A stretch of 6,307 bases of DNA, from contig JAQCLA010000145.1 in assembly GCA_027592105.1 (NCBI GenBank), positions 1 to 6,307 on the forward strand, read 5' to 3'. Made by a program: the position numbers and the translations under genes. Source of the DNA: Pseudomonadota bacterium. GTDB taxonomy: Bacteria > Pseudomonadota > Alphaproteobacteria > Rhodobacterales > Rhodobacteraceae. Of this stretch, positions 1 to 6,262 are shown one piece after another. The notes below the pieces were generated by a model that was given only the letters and a program-made list of their open reading frames with translations, did not search any database and was not told where the DNA came from. Position 1 is the stretch's first letter; each line of letters starts with the position of its first letter.

Positions 1-1
1 C

Positions 2-3000
2 GCAGCCCCCGCCACCTCGGTCTGGCTTTCGGCTAATGCCGGGTCGGGCAAGACCCGCGTGCTGACCGACCGCGTCGCGCGGCTTTTGCTGCAAGGGGTC
101 GGTCCCGAACGCATCTTGTGCCTGACCTATACCAAGGCCGCCGCGATGGAGATGCAGAACCGCCTGTTCAAGCGCTTGGGCGAATGGGCGATGATGCCCG
201 ATGCCGAGCTGCGCGCGGCGCTGCAAGAGATTGGCGAAGATGCGATCGACCCCGACAGGCTGGGGCGCGCGCGCACGCTTTTTGCCCGCGCGATCGAGGC
301 GCCGGGCGGCCTCAAGATCCAGACCATCCATTCCTTCTGCGCCACGGTTCTGCGCCGCTTTCCGCTCGAGGCGGGCGTCAGCCCCGGCTTCACCGAGATC
401 GATGAGCGCGTGCAGGCCCGGCTGATCGCCGATCTGCTCGATGATATGGCCGAGAGCCCGGCGGCGGATGCTATCGACACGGTGGCCGATCTACTGTCCG
501 ATGATGATGGGTTGCGCAAACTGGCCCGCGCCGTGGCAGGCGCGCAAGATGCGCTGGCCGATCCATGGGATTGGGCGGCGATCTGCGATTGGGCGGGCAT
601 CGCCCCCGATCTGACCGAGGATCAGGTGATCGCCACGGCATTGGATGGCGGCGAGGCTGATCTTGCGACCGCCTTGATTGCCCATCTCGACCCGGCCAAC
701 AAGGCACAGGCCAAGCTGGCAGCGCGGCTTAGCACCATGCCATGGGCGGCGATGGCTCTTTTCGATCTGGCCGAGCTCGAGGCCGCCTGCCTGACCATGT
801 CGGGCGAAAAGGAAGGCACGCCCAAATCTATCGCCAATGCCAAGGTGCGCGATGCGATGGGCCCCGATCTTGTCGCGGCCTATGATGCCTTGGCCGAACG
901 TGTGGCCGATGCGCGCCCCTTGCGCCTTGGGCTGATGACCGCGCGCCGAACCCATGCGCTGCACCGCTTTGCCGCCGCTTTCCTGCCCCGCTACGCGCAG
1001 GCCAAGGCGCTGCGCGGCTGGCTGGATTTCGACGATCTGATCCGCGCCACAAGGCGGCTTTTGACCACCGAAAAGATGGCCCAATGGGTGCTCTTTCGCC
1101 TCGACGGCGGGATCGACCATATCCTTGTCGATGAGGCGCAAGATACCAGCCCCGCGCAGTGGGAGATCGTCAAGACCCTCGCCGCCGAGTTTGCCGCAGG
1201 CGAGGGTGCCCGCCCCGAGATTGCCCGCACCATCTTTGTCGTGGGTGACAAGAAACAGTCGATCTATTCTTTCCAAGGGGCCGATCCCAAGGGGTTCGAC
1301 CTGATGCGCGACCACTTCGCCGCCCGTCTGGCCGAGGTGGATATGCCCTTTCACCCCGGCGAATTGCTTTATTCCTTCCGCTCGGCCCCGGTGATCTTGT
1401 CGCTGGTCGACCGGGTGGCCAATGGCGCGGGCGCGCCCGGCGTCGGCCCCGATGTGCTGCACAAAGCCTATCACGGCACCCGCCCCGGCCGCGTCGATCT
1501 TTGGCCCGCCATCCCTGAGACGCCCAAGCGCGACAAGGTGGCCTGGGAAGACCCCCAAGACCTCGTCACCGCCGATCACCACACCAGCCTTTTGGCCAAT
1601 GCCATCGCCAAGCGCATCGCCGCGATGCTGGCCGATGGTGAGCCGATCATGATCAAGGACGAACGCCGCGCAGTCACCGCAGGCGATATCTTGATCTTGG
1701 TTCAGCGCCGCTCTGGCCTGTTTCACAAGATCATCGCCGCGCTCAAGACCGCCGAATTGCCCGTGGCGGGGGTGGACCGCGCCGCCATCGCCGAGCCTTT
1801 GGCCGTCAAGGACCTGATCGCGCTGATGCGCTTTTTGGCCCTGCCCGAGGATGATCTTTCGCTGGCCACCTTGCTGCGCTCACCCATCTGCGGCTGGGAT
1901 GAAAGCGCGCTTTACGATCTGGCCCAGCCGCGTGCGCAAGGTACCTTTCTCTGGGAGGTGCTGCGCAAATCCGAACAGCGCTGGCCCGAAACGGTCGCCA
2001 TGCTGCGCGATCTGCGCGATCAGGCCGATTTCCTGCGCCCCTATGACCTGCTTGAGCGCGCGCTCATCGATCATGGCGGGCGTTTGGCCTTGATTGCGCG
2101 CCTTGGCCCCGAGGCCGAGGATGCCATCGCCGCCATGCTCGACCAAGCGCTGGCCTACGAGGCGATGGAGGTGCCAAGCCTGACCGGTTTCGTCGGCTGG
2201 CTTGAGGCGGGCGAGGTGACGGTGAAACGCGATCTGGCCAAGCCCAACGGCCAGATTCGGGTGATGACCGTGCATGGCGCCAAGGGACTCGAGGCGCCGG
2301 TGGTCTTTCTGCCCGATACCGCGATCGCCCATCATGGCGGCGGCAATCGGATCGACCTGATCACGGCCGATGATGGCCCCTGCCTTTGGCCGCGCGCCGA
2401 TAGTGCCACGGCCGCTGTGCGCGCGGCGCTTGCCGCCCGCGCAAAGGCCCAAGACGAGGAACGCAATCGCCTGCTCTATGTTGCGATGACGCGCGCCGAA
2501 AGCTGGTTGATCGTGGCTGCCGCCGGCAAGGTCACCAACAAAGATCCCGATCCCACCCAAAGCTGGTATGCCGCCATCGCCGATGCTTTGCAGGCCAGCG
2601 CCGCCACACCTTATGCGCCGCCTGAAATTCAGGGTGATGGTGGCTTGCGCCTGCAATCGGGCGATTGGTCGCCCATCACCACCCCCGCCGACCCGCCGCC
2701 GCCCAAGATCATCTTGCCCGATTGGGCCATGACCCCCGCCCCACCCGCGCGCCGGGCCGAGAAAGGGCGCAGCCCCTCGGACCTTGGCGGCGACAAGATC
2801 ATGGCCGGAACCGATGAGGGGCTGGCCGAGGCTGCGGCACTGCGCCGGGGGCGGTTGATGCATTTGTTGCTCGAACATCTGCCCCCGATCCCGCCTGCGG
2901 GTTGGGCCGCCGCCGCCCCTGCGATCCTTGCCCGCGAGCCGGGAGGCGTATCACCCGATAAGGTGACCGCGCTGCTGGCCGAGGCGGTGGCAAATCTGAC

Positions 3001-3349
3001 CGATCCCGCACTGGCCCATCTTTTCGCCCCCGATACGCTGGCCGAGGTGATGCTGACCGCCGACACCCCGGCGCTGGGCGGCCAGATGCTTGGCGTCATC
3101 GATCGGCTGATCGTCGCCGATACCCATGTGCTGGCGGTGGATTTCAAGACCAACGCCGCCATCCCCGATGATCCGGCAGCGGTGCCCGAGGGGCTTTTGC
3201 GCCAAATGGGGGCCTATGCCGCGATGCTGGGCGCGATTTACCCCGACCGCCGGATCGACACCGCGATCTTGTGGACCCGCACCGCAACGCTCATGCCCTT
3301 GCCCGGCCCGCTGGTCGCTGCGGCACTGACGCGCGCGGGCGGTCCTTGA
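2..3349 (+). CDS. addA: Double-strand break repair helicase-nuclease AddA (5' end outside window)
   Basis: AddA is the UvrD-like (SF1) helicase and nuclease subunit of the cytoplasmic AddAB complex. The complex unwinds and resects broken DNA ends to prepare RecA-dependent recombination, the role RecBCD has in enterobacteria. The reading frame is open from base 2, so the gene starts upstream; 1115 residues are visible. Seen motifs, numbered from the first full codon: Walker A ANAGSGKT (11-18), TYTKAAA (motif Ia, about 42-48), TIHSFC (about 108-113), Walker B VDEAQDT (376-382), GDKKQSIYSFQGA (motif III, 415-427), YSFRSAP (motif IV, 457-463), TVHGAKGLE (motif V, 756-764) and EERNRLLYVAMTRA (motif VI, 819-832). 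A proline-rich linker (about 2671-2760) precedes a C-terminal PD-(D/E)XK nuclease domain with GRLMH (His954), GVIDR (Asp1034), DFKT (1047-1050) and QMGAY (1068-1072). All helicase and nuclease motifs look intact. The partner addB is expected just upstream but is not visible. trxA follows after 60 bases and may be co-transcribed. Confidence 0.97.
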   Translation, partial: AAPATSVWLSANAGSGKTRVLTDRVARLLLQGVGPERILCLTYTKAAAMEMQNRLFKRLGEWAMMPDAELRAALQEIGEDAIDPDRLGRARTLFARAIEAPGGLKIQTIHSFCATVLRRFPLEAGVSPGFTEIDERVQARLIADLLDDMAESPAADAIDTVADLLSDDDGLRKLARAVAGAQDALADPWDWAAICDWAGIAPDLTEDQVIATALDGGEADLATALIAHLDPANKAQAKLAARLSTMPWAAMALFDLAELEAACLTMSGEKEGTPKSIANAKVRDAMGPDLVAAYDALAERVADARPLRLGLMTARRTHALHRFAAAFLPRYAQAKALRGWLDFDDLIRATRRLLTTEKMAQWVLFRLDGGIDHILVDEAQDTSPAQWEIVKTLAAEFAAGEGARPEIARTIFVVGDKKQSIYSFQGADPKGFDLMRDHFAARLAEVDMPFHPGELLYSFRSAPVILSLVDRVANGAGAPGVGPDVLHKAYHGTRPGRVDLWPAIPETPKRDKVAWEDPQDLVTADHHTSLLANAIAKRIAAMLADGEPIMIKDERRAVTAGDILILVQRRSGLFHKIIAALKTAELPVAGVDRAAIAEPLAVKDLIALMRFLALPEDDLSLATLLRSPICGWDESALYDLAQPRAQGTFLWEVLRKSEQRWPETVAMLRDLRDQADFLRPYDLLERALIDHGGRLALIARLGPEAEDAIAAMLDQALAYEAMEVPSLTGFVGWLEAGEVTVKRDLAKPNGQIRVMTVHGAKGLEAPVVFLPDTAIAHHGGGNRIDLITADDGPCLWPRADSATAAVRAALAARAKAQDEERNRLLYVAMTRAESWLIVAAAGKVTNKDPDPTQSWYAAIADALQASAATPYAPPEIQGDGGLRLQSGDWSPITTPADPPPPKIILPDWAMTPAPPARRAEKGRSPSDLGGDKIMAGTDEGLAEAAALRRGRLMHLLLEHLPPIPPAGWAAAAPAILAREPGGVSPDKVTALLAEAVANLTDPALAHLFAPDTLAEVMLTADTPALGGQMLGVIDRLIVADTHVLAVDFKTNAAIPDDPAAVPEGLLRQMGAYAAMLGAIYPDRRIDTAILWTRTATLMPLPGPLVAAALTRAGGP

Positions 3350-3394
3350 CCCTGCGGCGCGCCATCCTTACCTTCGCACCCGATCCCATTCGCC

Positions 3395-3400
3395 AGGAGG
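3395..3400 (+). promoter_or_regulatory. Ribosome-binding site of trxA
   Basis: AGGAGG is a full Shine-Dalgarno match that ends nine bases before the ATG at 3410. It fixes the trxA start and suggests strong translation. I saw no convincing promoter in the 60 bases between the addA stop and trxA, so at least some trxA transcription may come from addA. Confidence 0.85.
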
Positions 3401-3409
3401 GCATACGCC

Positions 3410-3730
3410 ATGGCCACACACGCCGTTTCCGACGCTACATTCGACGCCGAAGTGCGCCAGTCCGATATCCCCGTCGTGGTGGATTTCTGGGCCGAATGGT
3501 GCGGCCCCTGCAAGCAGATCGGCCCAGCCCTCGAAGAGCTGTCCGAGGAATATGCCGGCCGCGTCAAGATCGTGAAGGTCAATGTCGACGAGAACCCGCA
3601 AGCCCCCATGCAGATGGGCGTGCGCGGCATCCCCGCGCTGTTCTTGTTCAAGGATGGTGAGGTTGTCTCCAACAAGATCGGCGCAGCCCCAAAGGCCGCG
3701 CTGCAAAAATGGATCGATGACGCGGTCTAA
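3410..3730 (+). CDS. trxA: Thioredoxin TrxA
   Basis: This is a 106-residue cytoplasmic thioredoxin, the small disulfide reductase that passes electrons from thioredoxin reductase to targets such as ribonucleotide reductase, methionine sulfoxide reductase and peroxiredoxins. The length is normal for the single-domain family. The redox site WCGPC is at residues 30-34, with Cys31 as the expected nucleophile. The buried acid is Asp25 in VVVDFWA, and the cis-proline is Pro75 in the GIPALFLF segment. There is no signal peptide, so it is not a periplasmic DsbE/TlpA-type protein. The ATG at 3410 is chosen because of the AGGAGG nine bases upstream and because the protein then begins at the usual distance from the active site. 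It lies 60 bases after addA on the same strand, and an intrinsic terminator about 20 bases after its stop closes the unit. The placement next to addA is one I recall from Rhodobacterales genomes. Confidence 0.97.
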   Translation: MATHAVSDATFDAEVRQSDIPVVVDFWAEWCGPCKQIGPALEELSEEYAGRVKIVKVNVDENPQAPMQMGVRGIPALFLFKDGEVVSNKIGAAPKAALQKWIDDAV

Positions 3731-3746
3731 GGCTGCGCGCGGTTAT

Positions 3747-3793
3747 CGCTGAAGGGCGCCCCTTGGGGCGCCTTTTTCGTTTCCGTTTCAGCG
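3747..3793. repeat. Outer inverted repeat enclosing the terminator hairpin
   Basis: CGCTGAA (3747-3753) and TTCAGCG (3787-3793) are exact reverse complements flanking the trxA terminator hairpin. Together they form a nested inverted repeat that fills most of the space between the convergent trxA and penicillin-binding-protein genes. On - strand RNA the two arms could close a larger structure around the GC hairpin just after the penicillin-binding-protein stop codon. A seven-base match can occur by chance, so any function is inferred. Confidence 0.45.
3751..3777 (+). terminator. Rho-independent terminator after trxA
   Basis: GGCGCCCC (3755-3762) and GGGGCGCC (3765-3772) are perfect inverted repeats. 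With a realistic four-base CTTG loop the core stem is seven GC pairs, and weaker A-T and G-T pairs can extend its base. Five T residues (3773-3777) follow directly on the + strand, as expected for an intrinsic terminator of trxA. Read on the - strand the hairpin is followed only by CTTCAGCG, with no U-run, so it is not an obvious two-way terminator. Confidence 0.9.
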
Positions 3794-3797
3794 CTAC

Positions 3798-5993
3798 TCA
3801 GTTCCGCCCCAAAAGCCCGTTCAACACCCGCATCAGGATTTGCTCGGCGTCATCCTGTGGTGCTGTGCCCAAAAGCGTCCCCCGCGGGAGGGCTGTTTGC
3901 GGACGCGCCAAGGCCTCGGCCACGGGGTCGATCGTCAGCAAGGGGCTTGGCGGTAGATCGGCATGGATGCGTTCCATCGTCTGACGCCAGATTTCAGCCG
4001 GAAGCCCACCACCCGTCACGCCCGTCAAGGGGCTGTTGTCGTCATAGCCCATCCAGACACCCGCAACGTAATCACCGGTAAAGCCGATGAACCAAGCATC
4101 GCGCTGGCTATTGGTGGTGCCGGTCTTGCCTGCCACGGGCCGGTCACGCAGGCGCGCGCGCTGGCCCGTCCCCTCGGTCACGGCCATCGACATCATGTAG
4201 GTAAGCTGCCGCGCGGCATTCTCCGAGATGACTCGCTCTTGGATTCCGCTCACCTGTGCAAAAAGCGGGTCCGCATCGCCCACCAGCCGCAATTCCTGCA
4301 CCCCATATGGCAAAACCGCAGAGCCGCCATTTAGAATGCCGGCATAAGCGCCCGTCATCTCGATCAGCGTCGCCTCCGATGCACCCAGCGCCAGCGCAGG
4401 GCCTGCCGCCAAATCGCTCTCGATGCCGAATTCCGCCGCGACTGTGCGCACCAGATTGCGGCCCACCTCTTCGGATAGGCGCACGGCGGCGGTGTTGAGC
4501 GACCGCTCCAACGCCTCGGTCAGCGTCACCTCGCCATAGAACTCGCCGGTGTAATTCTCGGGCGACCAAGGACCAGAGCCGGGAATATTGATCGTCAGCG
4601 GCCCATCAAGGATCAGATCATCGAACCGCCACCCCAGATCGAGAGCTGCCGCATAGACGAAGGGCTTGAAGCTCGATCCTGTCTGCCGCATCGCTTGCGA
4701 CGCGCGGTTGAACAACCCCGTTCCCGCCGTATCGCGCCCGCCCACCATCGCGCGCACCGCACCATCGGCCGACATCACCACGATTGCCGCCTGCGCCTCC
4801 GATCCTTCGCGCACTTGGTTCTCGAAGACATCGGCAAGGGCCGCTTCCGCCGCTGCTTGCATCGCGGGATCGAAGGTGGTGCCGATGATGACATCCTCGG
4901 TCGTATCGCGGGTCAGGAAATCGGGGCCGGTCGACATGATCCAATCGGCGAAAGCACCGCCGCGATCCTGCCTTGCGGCGTTCGACAGCGTGGCAGGTTC
5001 GGCCTGCGCGATGGCCGCTTCGGTCGCGCTGAGATAGCCTTGAGTTTCCATCAACCGCAGCACCGTGGCCGCACGGCGCTGGGCGCGCTCAAGGTTGCGC
5101 GTCGGCGCGTAATAAGAGGGCGCGACAAGTAAACCGGCAAGCATCGCCGCCTGTTGCGGGCTGACCGCCGCTGCCGAGACACCGAAATAGCGTTGCGCCG
5201 CGGCCTCGAAGCCGCGCGTACCCGCCCCAAGGAACGCGCGGTTCATGTAGATCGACAGGATCTCGTCCTTGGAATAGCGAAACTCCATCGCCAGCGAAAA
5301 CGGCACTTCTTGCAGCTTGCGCCACAGCGTGGTGCGCCGACAATCCTGCTCATAGGCGGCTTCATTCTCCCATGCGGTCGCGTCGAAGGGCACGCCCAGA
5401 CACATCAGCTTGGCCACCTGTTGGGTGATGGTCGATCCGCCATGCCCCGACAACGGGCCGCGCCCTTCGCTCAGGTTGATGCGGATCGCGCTGGCGATAC
5501 CGCGCGGGCTGATGCCCAGATGGCGATAAAAGCGCCGATCCTCGGTCGCGACGATCGCATTGACCAGATGCGGGCTGACGCTGGCGGGATCAATCGCGCC
5601 GCCGAACTGATCGCCACGCCACGCGAAGACCGTGCCGTCGCGGTCCAGCATGGTGACCGACCCACGATGGCGCGCATCCACCACCGCCGCCAGATCGGGC
5701 AATTGCGCATAATAATAGCTGGTCGCGACCCCCAAGATCAGCATCACCACAGCGGCGCTGCGCCAGATCAGCCCCCAGATGATGCGCCAGATGAACCGGA
5801 AAAACGCGCCGATCCAGCCGCGCAACCCTGTTGGCCGTGGCCGGGCCGCGCGCCTTTTGCGCGTTCTCCGCGGTTTCTGGCTGCCTTTTGTCGCGCTGTT
5901 GCGGGGTGCCTGTGATGCGGGGGCACCGCGCCGATCCGCGACAATGCGGCGACCGCTGGAGCTGGGCCTACGCCCGTTGCCGGAACTACTCAT
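3798..5993 (-). CDS. Bifunctional class A penicillin-binding protein (PBP1A family)
   Basis: This inner-membrane peptidoglycan synthase of 731 residues polymerises lipid II with its GT51 transglycosylase domain and cross-links stem peptides with its transpeptidase domain. Residues 1-58 are a cytoplasmic tail rich in Arg, Lys, Ser and Pro. A single transmembrane segment follows at about 70-92. The GT51 domain has the catalytic Glu151 in ATEDRRFYRH, GGSTITQQVAK (185-195) and a RK-LQE segment (225-229). The transpeptidase domain has Ser440-Ser-Phe-Lys443 (SxxK), Ser498-Leu-Asn500 (SxN) and Lys623-Thr-Gly (KTG), so both activities look intact. About 30 residues containing Cys198 and Cys218 separate the GGSTITQQVAK and RK-LQE motifs, more than in enterobacterial PBP1A. 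The ATG at 5993 is preferred: it has an AGG eight bases upstream, and the tail starts MSSSGNGRR. An in-frame GTG at 6050 would add 19 residues but has no visible ribosome-binding site. I cannot tell which class A paralogue this is, so no symbol is given. Confidence 0.95.
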   Translation of the reverse strand: MSSSGNGRRPSSSGRRIVADRRGAPASQAPRNSATKGSQKPRRTRKRRAARPRPTGLRGWIGAFFRFIWRIIWGLIWRSAAVVMLILGVATSYYYAQLPDLAAVVDARHRGSVTMLDRDGTVFAWRGDQFGGAIDPASVSPHLVNAIVATEDRRFYRHLGISPRGIASAIRINLSEGRGPLSGHGGSTITQQVAKLMCLGVPFDATAWENEAAYEQDCRRTTLWRKLQEVPFSLAMEFRYSKDEILSIYMNRAFLGAGTRGFEAAAQRYFGVSAAAVSPQQAAMLAGLLVAPSYYAPTRNLERAQRRAATVLRLMETQGYLSATEAAIAQAEPATLSNAARQDRGGAFADWIMSTGPDFLTRDTTEDVIIGTTFDPAMQAAAEAALADVFENQVREGSEAQAAIVVMSADGAVRAMVGGRDTAGTGLFNRASQAMRQTGSSFKPFVYAAALDLGWRFDDLILDGPLTINIPGSGPWSPENYTGEFYGEVTLTEALERSLNTAAVRLSEEVGRNLVRTVAAEFGIESDLAAGPALALGASEATLIEMTGAYAGILNGGSAVLPYGVQELRLVGDADPLFAQVSGIQERVISENAARQLTYMMSMAVTEGTGQRARLRDRPVAGKTGTTNSQRDAWFIGFTGDYVAGVWMGYDDNSPLTGVTGGGLPAEIWRQTMERIHADLPPSPLLTIDPVAEALARPQTALPRGTLLGTAPQDDAEQILMRVLNGLLGRN

Positions 5994-6000
5994 CTCACTG

Positions 6001-6010
6001 ACCTGCCTCT
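6001..6010 (-). promoter_or_regulatory. Ribosome-binding site of the penicillin-binding protein
   Basis: On the - strand this reads AGAGGCAGGT. The nearer AGG ends eight bases before the ATG at 5993, while AGAGG lies twelve bases away. It is a moderate rather than perfect site, but it supports the 5993 start over the GTG at 6050, which is preceded by CAGCGAATTGG with no purine-rich match. Confidence 0.55.
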
Positions 6011-6087
6011 TTTTACGCGAAACATATGCAAATTCGAGTCGCTTGTGCACCCAATTCGCTGCAGCGCCGCATCTTTACTTCGCACAA

Positions 6088-6116
6088 AAAATAGTCATCG
6101 AAACCAAATTGCGCAA
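6088..6116 (-). promoter_or_regulatory. Candidate sigma-70 promoter for the penicillin-binding protein
   Basis: On the - strand TTGCGC (6116-6111) is separated by exactly 17 bases from TATTTT (6093-6088). These hexamers match the TTGACA and TATAAT consensus at three and four of six positions. Transcription would begin near 6081 and give a leader of nearly 90 bases before the ATG at 5993. The spacing and local AT-richness are right, but the hexamer matches are only moderate, so this is a proposal. Confidence 0.35.
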
Positions 6117-6199
6117 AAATAATGCAACTTCGCCTTCCAGTTGCGCAGTTTGGCGCGGTGATCATTGCTCCCAGCCCGCTTGCTGCATGTTTTGAGGCG

Positions 6200-6228
6200 G
6201 TGTCGGCCGCAATTGGTCGTGTCGGCCG
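6200..6228 (+). repeat. Tandem GTGTCGGCCG repeat able to form a hairpin
   Basis: GTGTCGGCCG occurs at 6200-6209 and exactly again at 6219-6228, a period of 19 bases. Because CGGCCG is its own reverse complement, the two copies can also pair as a stem. TCGGCCG (6203-6209) with CGGCCGA (6223-6229) gives seven pairs around a 13-base loop. If the P-II transcript starts upstream, this hairpin would lie in its leader some 20 bases before the ribosome-binding site. It could be a protein-binding direct repeat, an RNA hairpin or chance. Confidence 0.55.
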
Positions 6229-6232
6229 AAAG

Positions 6233-6252
6233 AACCGGAACAGCAACCGGAA
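6233..6252 (+). repeat. AACCGGAA direct repeat overlapping the P-II ribosome-binding site
   Basis: AACCGGAA occurs at 6233-6240 and again at 6245-6252, a period of 12 bases. The second copy runs into the AAGGGG ribosome-binding site. The CCGG cores can pair with each other, so a small structure near the ribosome-binding site is possible. No regulator of this motif is known to me. Confidence 0.5.
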
Positions 6253-6256
6253 GGGG
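6251..6256 (+). promoter_or_regulatory. Ribosome-binding site of the P-II gene
   Basis: AAGGGG ends six bases before the GTG at 6263. It supports the GTG as the initiation codon of the P-II reading frame. Confidence 0.7.
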
Positions 6257-6262
6257 TAAGAC

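Larger units (their letters stand above)
5994..6262. promoter_or_regulatory. Divergent intergenic region between the penicillin-binding protein and the P-II gene
   Basis: These 269 bases lie between divergent start codons and should hold both promoters. The middle part (about 6010-6130) is clearly more AT-rich than the flanking genes and contains A-runs at 6085-6091 and 6115-6119. TTGCGCA occurs twice at a 32-base distance (6109-6115 and 6141-6147). The P-II-proximal 60 bases are GC-rich and carry two further repeat pairs, listed separately. I saw no sigma-54 -24/-12 element with correct spacing and no convincing sigma-70 promoter for the P-II gene. Confidence 0.7.

Noticed and set aside
491..1726. 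A 411-codon open frame on the - strand opposite addA
   Set aside because: It lies wholly inside addA, whose frame is fixed by all helicase motifs. Its translation is low-complexity Gly/Ala/His/Gln-rich sequence with no recognisable domain, typical of the antisense shadow of a GC-rich gene.
1880..2878. A 332-codon open frame on the - strand opposite addA
   Set aside because: Same reason: fully antisense to helicase motifs V and VI and the linker, with no ribosome-binding site or family features seen.
5154..5915. A 253-codon open frame on the + strand opposite the penicillin-binding protein
   Set aside because: It is antisense to the GT51 domain and transmembrane segment, with Arg/His/Gln-rich composition and no domain. 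It is a shadow of the real gene.
6046..6063. Possible NtrC-like site TGCACC-N6-GCTGCA
   Set aside because: The NtrC consensus has GGTGCA as the right half and a five-base spacer. Here one base differs and the spacing is six, so it is weak and could be chance. It also lies about 200 bases from the P-II start.
6151..6169. TGGCGCG followed by TTGCT, resembling a sigma-54 -24/-12 promoter before the P-II gene
   Set aside because: The GG and GC dinucleotides are 13 bases apart instead of 10, so the spacing excludes a functional sigma-54 element.
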